Positions 26,024 through 34,531 are shown, counted from the stretch's first letter. The stretch is 64,000 nt of DNA from Arthrobacter sp. zg-Y844 (GCF_024385465.1 NZ_JANFLS010000004.1:372001-436000), one strand, 5' to 3'. Numbers and translations: made by a program. The notes: generated by a model from the letters alone, not told the origin.

Positions 26024-27232
26024 TTACGCGTTCGTGGGCCGGTTCTCCGGCTGCGACTTGGGTACCCGCATGGTGATCAGGGTGCCGGCACCGGGTGCCG
26101 TGTCAATGACGAGCCCGTGCTTTTCGCCGTAGACCTGCCGCAGCCGCACATCCACGTTGCGCAGGCCCACATGGTCCCCGTCGGCGTGGCCGGCCAGGAC
26201 GGAGCGGAGGTACTCGGGGTCCATGCCCACCCCGTTGTCCTCGATGGTGATGACGGCGTCCGCTCCGGCGTCGACGGCGGCAATGCTGATCCGGCCCTGC
26301 CCGTCCTTGGTCTCCAGTCCGTGGCGGACGGAATTCTCCACCAGCGGCTGCAGGGACAGGAACGGAATGACCGTACCCAGTACCTCGGGGGCGATCTGCA
26401 GGGCCACTTTCAGCCGCTCGCCGAAGCGTGCCCGTTCCAGCAGGAGGTACCGGTCCACGGATTCCAGTTCCTGGGCGATGGTGGTGAAGTTGCCGTGCCG
26501 GCGGAAGGAATAGCGGGTGAAATCCGCGAACTCGACCACCAGCTCGCGGGCACGGGCCGGGTCCGTATTGATGTAGGACGCGATCGCGTTCAGCGAGTTG
26601 TAGATGAAGTGCGGACTGATCTGTGCCCGCAGTGCCCGGACCTCGGCCTCCATCAGCTGCGCGCGGGAGGCATCCAGCTCCGCCAGCTCCACCTGCGTGG
26701 CGAGCCAGGCCGCCACCTCGTTGGCTGCCCGGACCAGGCCGGCGCGGACGGTCGGGGCGAACACGGCGACGGTCCCGAGGGTCTGGCCGTTGACCGGCAA
26801 CGGGGAGACCAGCAGCTCGCCGCAGTCCTCCATGCCCAGGGCGCGCAGTGCGGCGCCGCGGAAGACGCGTGTCCGGCCGGATTCGAGCACCAGCGCCGCT
26901 GCCGACAACAGCCGTTGGCGGCGGAACGGAGTGTCGCTGACCGCGCCGTCCCACGCCAGCACGGCGGATGCATCGGTGATCACCAGGGTGTCGCAGTCCA
27001 GCAGGTCGCGCAGGTGCCGGCTGGCCTTGCGGGCGCCGGCCGGGGTCAGGCCGGCCCGCAGATGCGCCGAGGCGAGCGACGCCGTGTGGAGGGTTGAGTA
27101 GGTGGCCTGCTCGGCGTCGGACCCCAGGTCCCGCTGCGAACGGCTGAGCCGAAAGCCCAGCGCGCCCACGACGGCGACGGTCAGCACGGCAACGGCGCAG
27201 ACCAAGGCAATATCGACGGCGGGACTGAGCAT
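26024..27232 (-). CDS. LytS-type sensor histidine kinase with one N-terminal helix and a GAF-like domain
   Basis: The 402-residue kinase begins with one membrane helix (IALVCAVAVLTVAVVGALGF) and a GAF-like sensor region (about residues 60-180, containing CDTLVITDASAVLAWDG). The His_kinase module shows QISPHFIYNSLNAIASYI with His208, and the ATPase shows PLVENSVRHGL and IEDNGVGMDPEYL. Unlike classical LytS or BtsS it lacks a multi-helix 5TM sensor. It is the first gene of the operon, divergent from the DUF485-symporter pair. By context it probably senses a carboxylate or its metabolic consequence; that is inference. Confidence 0.92.
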   Translation of the reverse strand: MLSPAVDIALVCAVAVLTVAVVGALGFRLSRSQRDLGSDAEQATYSTLHTASLASAHLRAGLTPAGARKASRHLRDLLDCDTLVITDASAVLAWDGAVSDTPFRRQRLLSAAALVLESGRTRVFRGAALRALGMEDCGELLVSPLPVNGQTLGTVAVFAPTVRAGLVRAANEVAAWLATQVELAELDASRAQLMEAEVRALRAQISPHFIYNSLNAIASYINTDPARARELVVEFADFTRYSFRRHGNFTTIAQELESVDRYLLLERARFGERLKVALQIAPEVLGTVIPFLSLQPLVENSVRHGLETKDGQGRISIAAVDAGADAVITIEDNGVGMDPEYLRSVLAGHADGDHVGLRNVDVRLRQVYGEKHGLVIDTAPGAGTLITMRVPKSQPENRPTNA

Positions 27233-27266
27233 GGACCAACCCTAACGGCCCGTCCGGCCGGAACGC

Positions 27267-27327
27267 CGTTCATCGCTGTTCAACGCCGTTCATCGCCGTT
27301 CACCGCACGGAACCAACCGTTCACCGA
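27267..27327. promoter_or_regulatory. 10-bp-phased GTTCA repeat array, probable LytTR regulator binding region
   Basis: The core GTTCA begins at 27268, 27278, 27288, 27298 and 27319. The first four form 10-bp tandem units (CGTTCATCGC, TGTTCAACGC, CGTTCATCGC, CGTTCACCGC) and the fifth follows at 21 bp, so all lie on one helix face. Known LytTR sites such as those of YpdB and BtsR are direct repeats spaced about two turns apart. The array lies between the divergent kinase and DUF485 genes. Confidence 0.6.
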
Positions 27328-27370
27328 CGCCGCGGGGCGGCGGATCGACACCGTGCCGGGACTATAGGAA

Positions 27371-27386
27371 AGTGATCAGCGTCACA
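27371..27386. promoter_or_regulatory. CRP/GlxR-like site upstream of the DUF485-symporter operon
   Basis: AGTGATCAGCGTCACA matches TGTGA-N6-TCACA at 9 of 10 defined positions. It is centred about 78 bp before ATG 27457. CRP-family control of acetate uptake is known in other bacteria; binding here is inferred. Confidence 0.55.
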
Positions 27387-27456
27387 GCTTGCACAGCGTC
27401 GTGTCCTGACCTCCACAGGTGGATGCCGCGCGGCGGGCCCCACTAGAGGAGGAACA

Positions 27457-27828
27457 ATGGCTGAAGAGCAGCCGGTTTCACACGCTGCGCACCCGGAACA
27501 GGTGGACTTCCGGGACGTCCAGAGCTCGCCTGAGTTCCAGGAACTCCGCAAGCGCCAGCGCAGCTTTATTTTCCCCATGGCCGTGGTTTTCCTGGTCTGG
27601 TACTTCGCGTACGTCCTGCTGGCCGACTACGCCCACGACTTCATGTCGACCCCGGTGATCGGGAACATCAACATGGGACTGATCCTCGGCCTGCTCCAGT
27701 TCGTGAGCACGTTCGGCATCACCATGTGGTACGTCAGCTACGCCAACCGCAAGATGGACCCGATTGCGGCGGATCTCCGCCGTGACCTTGAGGCCCACGG
27801 AGTAAGCCGCCCGGAGGAGACGAAGTGA
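27457..27828 (+). CDS. DUF485 family membrane protein, symporter partner
   Basis: The 123-residue protein has two helices (FIFPMAVVFLVWYFAYVLLA and a second beginning NINMGLILGLLQFVSTFGI) and the DUF485 features SPEFQELRKRQRSFIFP and MWYVSYANRKMDPIA. These proteins (YjcH type) are encoded immediately before actP-like symporters and are thought to assist them in the membrane. GAGGAGG precedes ATG 27457. Its stop overlaps the symporter start by 4 bp. Confidence 0.93.
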   Translation: MAEEQPVSHAAHPEQVDFRDVQSSPEFQELRKRQRSFIFPMAVVFLVWYFAYVLLADYAHDFMSTPVIGNINMGLILGLLQFVSTFGITMWYVSYANRKMDPIAADLRRDLEAHGVSRPEETK

Positions 27829-29453
27829 ACAGCCTGCACATTTCCGCCGCCACCGAAGTGACGGCCGAGTCCATCAAGGACACCGGCCTGCTCAACATGG
27901 TCATCTTCGGTGTCTTCGTGGCCGTCACCCTCGTGGTGGTGCTGCGCGCGAGCCGCAACAACAAGACGGCGGCCGACTACTACGCCGCCGGCCGGTCCTT
28001 CACCGGACCGCAGAACGGCACCGCCATTGCCGGCGACTACCTCTCGGCGGCGTCCTTCCTCGGCATTGTCGGGGCCATCGCCGTGAACGGCTATGACGGC
28101 TTCCTGTACTCCATCGGCTTCCTCGTTGCCTGGCTCGTCGCCCTGCTTCTGGTCGCTGAAATGCTGCGCAACACCGGCAAGTTCACCATGGCCGATGTGC
28201 TCTCCTTCCGCCTTAAGCAGCGGCCGGTGCGCATTGCCGCAGCCATCACCACGCTGGCGGTCTGCTTCTTCTACCTGCTGGCCCAGATGGCCGGTGCCGG
28301 CGGACTGGTCTCCCTGCTTATGGGGATTGACAGCAAGGTCGGTCAGTCCGTGGTCATCACCGTCGTCGGCGCCCTGATGATCATCTATGTACTGGTCGGC
28401 GGCATGAAGGGCACCACCTGGGTGCAGATCATCAAGGCCTTCCTGCTGATTGTCGGCGCGGCCGTCATGACCGTCTGGGTCCTGGCCCTGCACGGCTTCA
28501 ACCTCTCCGAACTGCTGGGTGCCGCCGTCGAAACCACCGGCAACCCCGCCATCCTGGATCCGGGACTGCAGTACGGCAAGTCGGACACCTCCAAGCTGGA
28601 CTTCGTCTCCCTCGGCCTGGCTCTGGTGCTCGGCACCGCCGCCCTGCCGCACGTGCTGATGCGCTTCTACACGGTCCCCACCGCCAAGGAAGCCCGCCGG
28701 TCCGTTGTCTGGGCCATCTGGCTGATCGGCATCTTCTACCTCTTCACCCTGGTCCTGGGCTACGGCGCCGCGGCGCTGATCGGTTCAGACGCCATCAAGA
28801 GCGCTCCGGGCGGCGTGAACTCCGCAGCACCCCTGCTGGCCTTCGCGCTCGGCGGGCCGGTACTGCTGGGACTGATTTCCGCCGTCGCCTTCGCCACCAT
28901 CCTCGCGGTGGTCGCGGGGCTGACCATCACGGCAGCTGCTTCGTTCGCCCATGACATCTACGCCAACGTCATCCGCAAGGGAGAGGTGGACGCAGACGGC
29001 GAGGTCAAGGTAGCCCGCACCACGGTAGTGGTGATCGGTATCATCTCGATCCTCGGCGGCATCGGCGCCCAGGGGCAGAACGTGGCCTTCCTGGTGGCCC
29101 TCGCCTTCGCGGTGGCGGCCAGTGCCAACCTGCCCACGATTATCTACTCGCTCTACTGGCGGAAGTTCTCCACCCAGGGCGCGCTGTGGAGCATGTACGG
29201 CGGCCTCGGCTCCGCGATTGTGCTCATTGCCTTCTCGCCGGTCGTCTCCGGCGCGGAAACTTCAATGATCGCCGGCGCGGACTTTGCCTGGTTCCCGCTG
29301 AACAACCCGGGCATCGTGTCCATCCCGCTGGCCTTCTTCCTTGGCTGGCTGGGCACCGTGCTGGACAAGAACACCGAATCCGCCGTCAAGCAGGCGGAGA
29401 TGGAAGTCCGGTCCCTGACCGGCGTCGGCGCCGAGAAGGCCGTCGACCACTAG
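27825..29453 (+). CDS. Cation:acetate-type symporter (ActP/MctC-like, SSS family)
   Basis: The 542-residue transporter has 13 helices and typical motifs: AADYYAAGRSFTGPQNGTAI, AGDYLSAASFLGIVGAIAVN, LPHVLMRFYTVPTAKEARRS and AVVAGLTITAAASFAHDIYA. The family takes up acetate, propionate or pyruvate with sodium or protons. GTG 27825 overlaps the DUF485 stop by 4 bp. The promoter region holds a CRP/GlxR-like site and the GTTCA array. It is about 30 residues longer than its paralogue at 23363, from which it differs throughout. Confidence 0.94.
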   Translation: MNSLHISAATEVTAESIKDTGLLNMVIFGVFVAVTLVVVLRASRNNKTAADYYAAGRSFTGPQNGTAIAGDYLSAASFLGIVGAIAVNGYDGFLYSIGFLVAWLVALLLVAEMLRNTGKFTMADVLSFRLKQRPVRIAAAITTLAVCFFYLLAQMAGAGGLVSLLMGIDSKVGQSVVITVVGALMIIYVLVGGMKGTTWVQIIKAFLLIVGAAVMTVWVLALHGFNLSELLGAAVETTGNPAILDPGLQYGKSDTSKLDFVSLGLALVLGTAALPHVLMRFYTVPTAKEARRSVVWAIWLIGIFYLFTLVLGYGAAALIGSDAIKSAPGGVNSAAPLLAFALGGPVLLGLISAVAFATILAVVAGLTITAAASFAHDIYANVIRKGEVDADGEVKVARTTVVVIGIISILGGIGAQGQNVAFLVALAFAVAASANLPTIIYSLYWRKFSTQGALWSMYGGLGSAIVLIAFSPVVSGAETSMIAGADFAWFPLNNPGIVSIPLAFFLGWLGTVLDKNTESAVKQAEMEVRSLTGVGAEKAVDH

Positions 29454-29466
29454 GGGGCAACAGCCT

Positions 29467-29509
29467 CGGCAAAAGGCAGGTTCCGCTCAGGCGGGGCCTG
29501 CCTTTGCCG
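29467..29509. terminator. Bidirectional terminator between the symporter and the Lrp-type gene
   Basis: CGGCAAAAGGCAGG pairs with CCTGCCTTTGCCG (one bulged A) around a 16-nt loop. It lies between converging genes and overlaps the last codons of the minus-strand gene. Confidence 0.75.
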
Positions 29510-30026
29510 TTGCCGGGGCCTGGTCCCGCCGTTCGGGGGCCGACGACGGCGGCTGCGGCAGCCCTGCTCCGCGGCGCAGCAGGGGAGCGGCGCGCAGGGG
29601 AATGAGTTCACCCATGGCCAGATTGGTGTCGCAGCGCTGGACGCCGTCCACGGCGAGGATCTGCTTGTTGATGCGGAACAGGTCTTCGGCGTCTGCAGCT
29701 ACGACGCGCAGCAGGATGTCCGCGTCCCCGGTGAGGCCGTGCGCTTCGACAACCTCGGGCAGCCCGGCCAGGTCTTCGGTGATCCGCGCCAGGCTCGGCT
29801 GGTGGACATGGACATGCACAAACGCCATCAGCGGGTAGCCGAGCGCGGCAGTGCTGATCCGGCGTTCAAACGGCAGGAACGCTCCTTTGCGTTCCAGTCC
29901 GGCCAGCCGGGCCTGGACGGTGTTGCGGGAGAGGCCGAGGACCGCCGCCAGGGCCACGGCCGTACGTGTTGAATCCTCCGCCAGGGCAAGGAGGAGGCGT
30001 AGGTCCGTGGTGTCGAGGGGCTGCAT
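29487..30026 (-). CDS. Lrp/AsnC family transcriptional regulator
   Basis: The 179-residue protein has an N-terminal winged HTH (DTTDLRLLLALAEDSTRTAV, then GLSRNTVQARLAGLERKG) and an AsnC_trans_reg ligand-binding domain (VEAHGLTGDADILLRVVA). ATG 30026 has no ribosome-binding site; a TAGCGT hexamer ends 8 nt upstream, so the mRNA may be leaderless. It is divergent from bkdA with 166 bp between. A BkdR-type regulator responding to branched-chain amino acids is the likely role, inferred from position. Confidence 0.9.
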   Translation of the reverse strand: MQPLDTTDLRLLLALAEDSTRTAVALAAVLGLSRNTVQARLAGLERKGAFLPFERRISTAALGYPLMAFVHVHVHQPSLARITEDLAGLPEVVEAHGLTGDADILLRVVAADAEDLFRINKQILAVDGVQRCDTNLAMGELIPLRAAPLLRRGAGLPQPPSSAPERRDQAPATAKAGPA

Positions 30027-30110
30027 AGTGCGCAACGCTAGCACGGTGTTTTGGCCGTTTACAGGGCAGGATGCTCGGTCTTTGCCGGAATGGTTGTGCC
30101 GGGTGCTGAG

Positions 30111-30126
30111 TGTGAGTAGGGTCACA
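30111..30126. promoter_or_regulatory. CRP/GlxR-like site upstream of the bkd operon
   Basis: TGTGAGTAGGGTCACA is an exact TGTGA-N6-TCACA consensus. It lies 67 bp before the bkdA ATG and 85 bp from the divergent regulator gene. Confidence 0.65.
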
Positions 30127-30192
30127 TGTACCCGGGCAATGGAGCCCGGGGTCGGTTTGGCCCCGCCACCCCAGAGGCCCAAACACGGAAGG

Positions 30193-31335
30193 ATGCGTAT
30201 CCAAGTGTCCCTGCATACCCCGGTGCGGCACCCGGAAAACTCCGGCAGCTCACCCACCGACCCATACGTACAGCTTGTCACCCCCGACGGCGTCCGTACC
30301 CCGGACCCCCTGTATGACCGCTGGGTCGAGGATATCGACGGCGCCCGGCTGCAGGAGCTCTACATCGACATGGCGGTCATCCGCCGGATAGATACCGAAG
30401 CCACCGCCCTGCAGCGGCAGGGCGAGCTGGGGCTGTGGCCTCCGCTGCTCGGCCAGGAAGCCGCACAGATCGGCTCCGTACGGTCCCTGCGCTCCTCCGA
30501 CTTCGTTTTCCCCAGCTACCGGGAGAACGGCGTGGCTTTCTGCCGCGGTGTGGAAGTGGGTGACCTGATGCGGGTCTGGCGCGGCAATGCCGGCGCCGGC
30601 TGGGATCCGTATCAAGTGAACATGGCGCCCACCCAGGTCATTATCGGCGCCCAGGCACTGCACGCCGCCGGTTATGCCATGGGCATCACCCGCGACGGTA
30701 CCGATGACGCGGTGATCAGCTACTTCGGCGACGGCGCCACCAGCCAGGGGGACGTCCACGAGGCGATGGTCTTCGCCGCGAGCTTCAACTCGCCGGTCGT
30801 TTTCTTCTGCTCAAACAACCAGTGGGCCATCTCCGAACCGGTCACGCTGCAGGCACAGGTACCCATCGCCAACCGCGCCCCGGGCCTCGGCATCCCGTCC
30901 ATCCGGGTGGACGGCAACGATGTCCTTGCGGTTATGGCCGCAACCCGGGAGGCACTGGACCGGGCCCGCTCCGGCAACGGACCGACCTTCATTGAAGCGG
31001 TCACCTACCGGATGGGTCCGCACACCACGGCAGACGACCCCACGCGCTACCGGGACCAGGCCGAACTGGAACGGTGGCGGCGAAAGGATCCGCTGTCCCG
31101 GCTGCAGGCATTGCTGGCCTCCATGGGCCTGTTCACCGACGGGTTCGCCGCCGAAGCCGGCCGCCGGGCCGACGACGTGGCTGCCGAGCTGCGCGCCGCG
31201 TGCCTCGGGATGCCGGATCCGGTGCCCGCGGATGTTTTTGCCCATGTCTATTCCGAGCCCAACTCCTGGCTGGACCGCCAGCAGGAGCAGTACTCGCGCT
31301 ATCTCAGCGGTTTCGCTGGCGAGGAGAACCGTTAA
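30193..31335 (+). CDS. bkdA: Branched-chain 2-oxoacid dehydrogenase E1 component, alpha subunit
   Basis: The 380-residue subunit binds thiamine diphosphate and, with E1-beta, decarboxylates branched-chain 2-oxoacids. The ThDP motif is GDGATSQGDVHEAMVFAASF followed by NNQWAIS. The phosphorylation-loop region reads YRMGPHTTADDPTRYR. The residues LYIDMAVIRRIDTEATALQ are typical of the branched-chain rather than the pyruvate enzyme. ATG 30193 is assigned although its GGAAGG abuts the codon; GTG 30205 is an alternative with 12-nt spacing. It overlaps bkdB by one base. Confidence 0.92.
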   Translation: MRIQVSLHTPVRHPENSGSSPTDPYVQLVTPDGVRTPDPLYDRWVEDIDGARLQELYIDMAVIRRIDTEATALQRQGELGLWPPLLGQEAAQIGSVRSLRSSDFVFPSYRENGVAFCRGVEVGDLMRVWRGNAGAGWDPYQVNMAPTQVIIGAQALHAAGYAMGITRDGTDDAVISYFGDGATSQGDVHEAMVFAASFNSPVVFFCSNNQWAISEPVTLQAQVPIANRAPGLGIPSIRVDGNDVLAVMAATREALDRARSGNGPTFIEAVTYRMGPHTTADDPTRYRDQAELERWRRKDPLSRLQALLASMGLFTDGFAAEAGRRADDVAAELRAACLGMPDPVPADVFAHVYSEPNSWLDRQQEQYSRYLSGFAGEENR

Positions 31336-32354
31336 TGACCAGCATGACTTTCGGGCGGGCGATCAACGCCGGCCTGCGCCGGGCAATGGAACAGGATCCC
31401 CGCGTCCTTATTATGGGCGAGGACGTCGGCAAACTCGGCGGCGTCTTCCGGATCACCGACGGACTCCAGAAGGACTTCGGTCCGCTGCGCGTCGTGGACA
31501 CCCCGCTCGCCGAGTCCGGGATCATGGGCACAGCCGTGGGGCTGGCGTTCCGCGGCTACCGCCCCGTAGTGGAGATCCAGTTCGACGGCTTCATCTACCC
31601 GGCGTTCGACCAGATAGTTTCCCAGGTGGCCAAGATGCACTACCGGACCCGCGGAGCTGTGAAGCTGCCGCTGACCATCCGGGTGCCGTTCGGCGGGGGC
31701 ATCGGCTCACCCGAACACCATTCCGAATCACCCGAGGCCTATTTCACCCATACCTCGGGGCTGCGCGTCATCAGCGTGTCCAACCCGCAGGACGCGTACA
31801 CAATGATCCAGCAGGCCATCGCTTCCGACGATCCGGTGCTCTACTTCGAGCCGAAGCGGCGCTACCACGTCAAGGGGGAGGTGGACGAGGCAGCGGCACC
31901 GCAGCTGCCCATGGGTTCCGCCCGGGTCCTGAACGAGGGGAGCGACGTGACACTGGTCGCCTACGGCCCTCTTGTCCCCACCGCCCGTGACGCCGCAGTC
32001 GCGGCCTCGGATGAGGGCGTCTCGGTGGAGGTCATCGACCTGCGCTCGCTCGCACCCGTCGACTTCGCCACCGTGGAGGCCTCCGTGCGCAAGACCGGAC
32101 GGCTGGTGATCACCCACGAGGCGGCCCAGTCCGGCGGCCTGGGCGCGGAAATCGCGGCCAGCATCACCGAGCGCTGCTTCGAGTACCTCGAGCATGCTCC
32201 GGTGCGGGTCACGGGCTTTGACATCCCGTATCCGCCCTCCCGGCTCGAGTCCCACCACCTGCCGGACCTCGACCGCATCCTCGACGGAGTGGACTGCGCC
32301 ATGGACCGGCCCAGTTCCCTGGCCGGCGCCGTTTCCGGATCGGCGGCGAGCTGA
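31335..32354 (+). CDS. bkdB: Branched-chain 2-oxoacid dehydrogenase E1 component, beta subunit
   Basis: The 339-residue subunit completes the E1 active site. Conserved segments include ALRRAMEQDPRV-like GLRRAMEQDPRVLIMGEDVG, VDTPLAESGIMGTAVGLAF, RVPFGGGIGSPEHHSES and VEVIDLRSLAPVDF. ATG 31335 overlaps the E1-alpha stop (TAATG). The stop overlaps the E2 start in the same way, so the three genes are translationally coupled. Confidence 0.94.
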   Translation: MTSMTFGRAINAGLRRAMEQDPRVLIMGEDVGKLGGVFRITDGLQKDFGPLRVVDTPLAESGIMGTAVGLAFRGYRPVVEIQFDGFIYPAFDQIVSQVAKMHYRTRGAVKLPLTIRVPFGGGIGSPEHHSESPEAYFTHTSGLRVISVSNPQDAYTMIQQAIASDDPVLYFEPKRRYHVKGEVDEAAAPQLPMGSARVLNEGSDVTLVAYGPLVPTARDAAVAASDEGVSVEVIDLRSLAPVDFATVEASVRKTGRLVITHEAAQSGGLGAEIAASITERCFEYLEHAPVRVTGFDIPYPPSRLESHHLPDLDRILDGVDCAMDRPSSLAGAVSGSAAS

Positions 32355-33706
32355 TGCTGCGCGAATTCCGCCTCCCCGATCTGGGGGAGGGGCTCACCGA
32401 GTCCGAGATCCTGAACTGGCACGTCAGCGTGGGGGACATAGTCCAGCTGAACCAGGTAATTGCCGATGTGGAAACCGCCAAGGCGGTGGTGGAGCTGCCA
32501 TCCCCGTATGCCGGGACAGTGGCGCACCTGCACGAACAGGCCGGAACGGTGGTCGAGGTCGGATCCCCGATCGTTTCATTCGAGGTAGCGGTGCCTGCGG
32601 GTGCCGATGCAGAAGCGGCCGGTGAGCCGGTGCAGGCCAAGCGGGAGCCGAACCTGGTGGGGTACGGTGCGGTGCCGGATGCCACCGGCCGCCCCGCCCG
32701 ACGACGCCGCGGGGCGGCTCCTGCCCCGGGACCCGTATCTGCCGCGGTGCCTGCACCTGTGGCTGCAGCTGCACCCGTGCCTACACCCGCGCCTGATCCC
32801 GAGCAGGAGCGTCCGCGCTCCACCCCGCCGGTCCGCAAGCTGGCCCGGGATATGGGAGTGGATCTCACCCAGGTACAGGGCTCCGGCCCGGGCGGGCTCG
32901 TGGTGCGTACCGACGTCGTCCGTGCTGCTTCACCCGCCGCCGAAACGGAGCCAACGTCCGTATTTGACTCCGCCGCTGCCGTGCCTGCCCCGCCGGTGCC
33001 GGAGGGACGGGAGGAACGGATCGCCATCTCCGGCATGCGGAAGCACACTGCTGCCGCCATGGTGGCCAGCGCCTTCACTGCTCCCCATGCCACGGTGTTC
33101 CTCACGGTGGACGTCACTCCCACCATGGAACTGCTGGAACGGCTCCGGCAGCAGCCGGCCTTCAACGGCTTGAAGCTGTCTCCGCTGACGATGGCAGCCA
33201 AGGCGGTTTGTCTGGGGCTGAAGCGTTTCCCGTCGCTGAATTCACGGTGGGATGAGTCCGCGAGGGAAATCATCCGCTACAACTATGTGAACCTCGGCAT
33301 TGCCGCGGCCACGCCGCGCGGGCTGATGGTTCCCAACATCAAGGATGCCCAGACAATGAGCCTGCATGGCCTGGCCGCTGCGGTGACATCCCTGGCACAG
33401 ACCGCACGGGAGGGCAGGACGCAGCCCGCGGACCTGGCAGGCGGGACCATCTCCATCTCCAACGTGGGCGTGTTCGGCGTCGACACCGGAACGCCCATCC
33501 TGAATCCGGGAGAGGCAGCCATCCTGGCGCTGGGGGCCGTCCGCCGGCAGCCGTGGGAGTACAACGGAGCCATTGCCCTGCGCTCGGTAATGACCCTGAG
33601 CCTCTCCTTTGACCACCGGCTCGTCGACGGCGAGCAGGGGGCAGGGTTCCTGAGCGAAGTGGGAGCCGTTCTGGCCGAGCCCGCACTGGCACTGGCCATG
33701 GCGTAG
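32354..33706 (+). CDS. bkdC: Branched-chain 2-oxoacid dehydrogenase E2 (dihydrolipoyl acyltransferase)
   Basis: The 450-residue E2 has one lipoyl domain with lipoyl-Lys43 in DVETAKAVVE. An Ala/Pro-rich linker follows, then a peripheral subunit-binding domain at about 155-190 (VRKLARDMGVDLTQVQGSGP) and the catalytic domain with His421 and Asp425 in FDHRLVDG. It transfers the acyl group from lipoyl to CoA. No E3 (lipoamide dehydrogenase) gene follows, so the complex must use one encoded elsewhere. A hairpin closes the operon. Confidence 0.94.
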   Translation: MLREFRLPDLGEGLTESEILNWHVSVGDIVQLNQVIADVETAKAVVELPSPYAGTVAHLHEQAGTVVEVGSPIVSFEVAVPAGADAEAAGEPVQAKREPNLVGYGAVPDATGRPARRRRGAAPAPGPVSAAVPAPVAAAAPVPTPAPDPEQERPRSTPPVRKLARDMGVDLTQVQGSGPGGLVVRTDVVRAASPAAETEPTSVFDSAAAVPAPPVPEGREERIAISGMRKHTAAAMVASAFTAPHATVFLTVDVTPTMELLERLRQQPAFNGLKLSPLTMAAKAVCLGLKRFPSLNSRWDESAREIIRYNYVNLGIAAATPRGLMVPNIKDAQTMSLHGLAAAVTSLAQTAREGRTQPADLAGGTISISNVGVFGVDTGTPILNPGEAAILALGAVRRQPWEYNGAIALRSVMTLSLSFDHRLVDGEQGAGFLSEVGAVLAEPALALAMA

Positions 33707-33723
33707 AAGCGTTTAGACGCATC

Positions 33724-33759
33724 AAGGGCCGCCTGCGGAGAAATCCGCAGGCGGCCCTT
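33724..33759. terminator. 16-bp perfect hairpin after bkdC
   Basis: AAGGGCCGCCTGCGGA and TCCGCAGGCGGCCCTT form a perfect stem around GAAA. There is no strong T-tract; the stem's own A and T ends could serve both strands between converging genes. Confidence 0.7.
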
Positions 33760-33844
33760 GGCCCTGCCGCACCCGGTGCCCGGCGACGGCGCCTACGTCG
33801 GACCCGTACCGTTCCCGGGGCGGACGCTGCCCCGCCTTTCCTTT

Positions 33845-33920
33845 GTTTTGTCCAGATCCCTCCGGATTGTCCGGATCCCTGCGCAGCGCGGCGCAGGGAT
33901 GGTCACAAACCGTAGGGATT
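33845..33920. repeat. Dispersed intergenic palindrome, copy B
   Basis: It carries TTTTGTCCAGATCCC, TTGTCCGGATCCCTGCGC, GCGCAGGGATGGTCACAAAC and CGTAGGGATTC in the same order as copy C at 46776. It lies between converging genes. Confidence 0.8.
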
Positions 33921-34001
33921 CCGACAATCCGAAGGGAATCCGGGCCCGGTGCCCTGAAATCACGCGCTTCCCGGTCCTGCTTGGCAGGAAAGGCGTGGGA
34001 G

Positions 34002-34469
34002 CTAGGCCAGCTCGAGCTCGAGTTCCTTTACCACGGCGCCGCGGGCATTGGCGAAGCCCTGCGTTTCACCGATGACGGTGAAACCGTATTTCTCCAGGAT
34101 GCGGATGGAACTGACGTTGTCCGCAACGGCACGTGCCCGGATCGGGCGTTCGGCGAATTCCTCCAGGAACAACCCCACCGCCGCGGTGGTGATGCCCTGC
34201 CCCCAGTGTGCCTTGTCGATCCAGTAGCTGATCTCGGGAATCTCACCGTCACGGTAGGCAAGGATGCTGCCGACCACTTCGCCGTCGGCCACAATGGTGC
34301 GCACGGTGACGGTCGGATCGTTCAGGATGCTCTGCCAATGGTGGTCAAAGACGCCGCGGTCCGCCGGGTTCTTGGCGCTGAACGCGGCCATATGGTTGGC
34401 ACTCGGGTCCAGCTGGTGGGAGAAAAACTCCTCCAGGTCGGCGGGAACTACGGCACGAAGCTCAATCAC
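34002..34469 (-). CDS. GNAT family N-acetyltransferase
   Basis: The 155-residue protein has the GNAT fold, with the acetyl-CoA-binding loop in WGQGITTAAVGLFLEEF and the C-terminal RAVADNVSSIRILEKYGFTV, where N-x-S-x2-L-E-K-x-G-F is typical of RimJ/RimL-type members. The substrate is unknown. GTG 34469 was chosen because the conserved fold starts at once (IELRAVVPADLEEF); a longer upstream reading lacks support. It lies 62 bp after the TetR gene on the same strand. Confidence 0.88.
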   Translation of the reverse strand: MIELRAVVPADLEEFFSHQLDPSANHMAAFSAKNPADRGVFDHHWQSILNDPTVTVRTIVADGEVVGSILAYRDGEIPEISYWIDKAHWGQGITTAAVGLFLEEFAERPIRARAVADNVSSIRILEKYGFTVIGETQGFANARGAVVKELELELA

Positions 34470-34531
34470 GGCAGGTCTTTCTGCTCGGGGGGTGGAGTTC
34501 TGCCTGCCGGGAAGGCCGGCAGGCCTGACAG

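Noticed and set aside
24128-27097. Plus-strand frames of 457 and 369 codons opposite the symporter, regulator and kinase
   Set aside because: The minus-strand genes carry the SSS, LytTR and His-kinase motifs; the plus frames are low-complexity mirrors.
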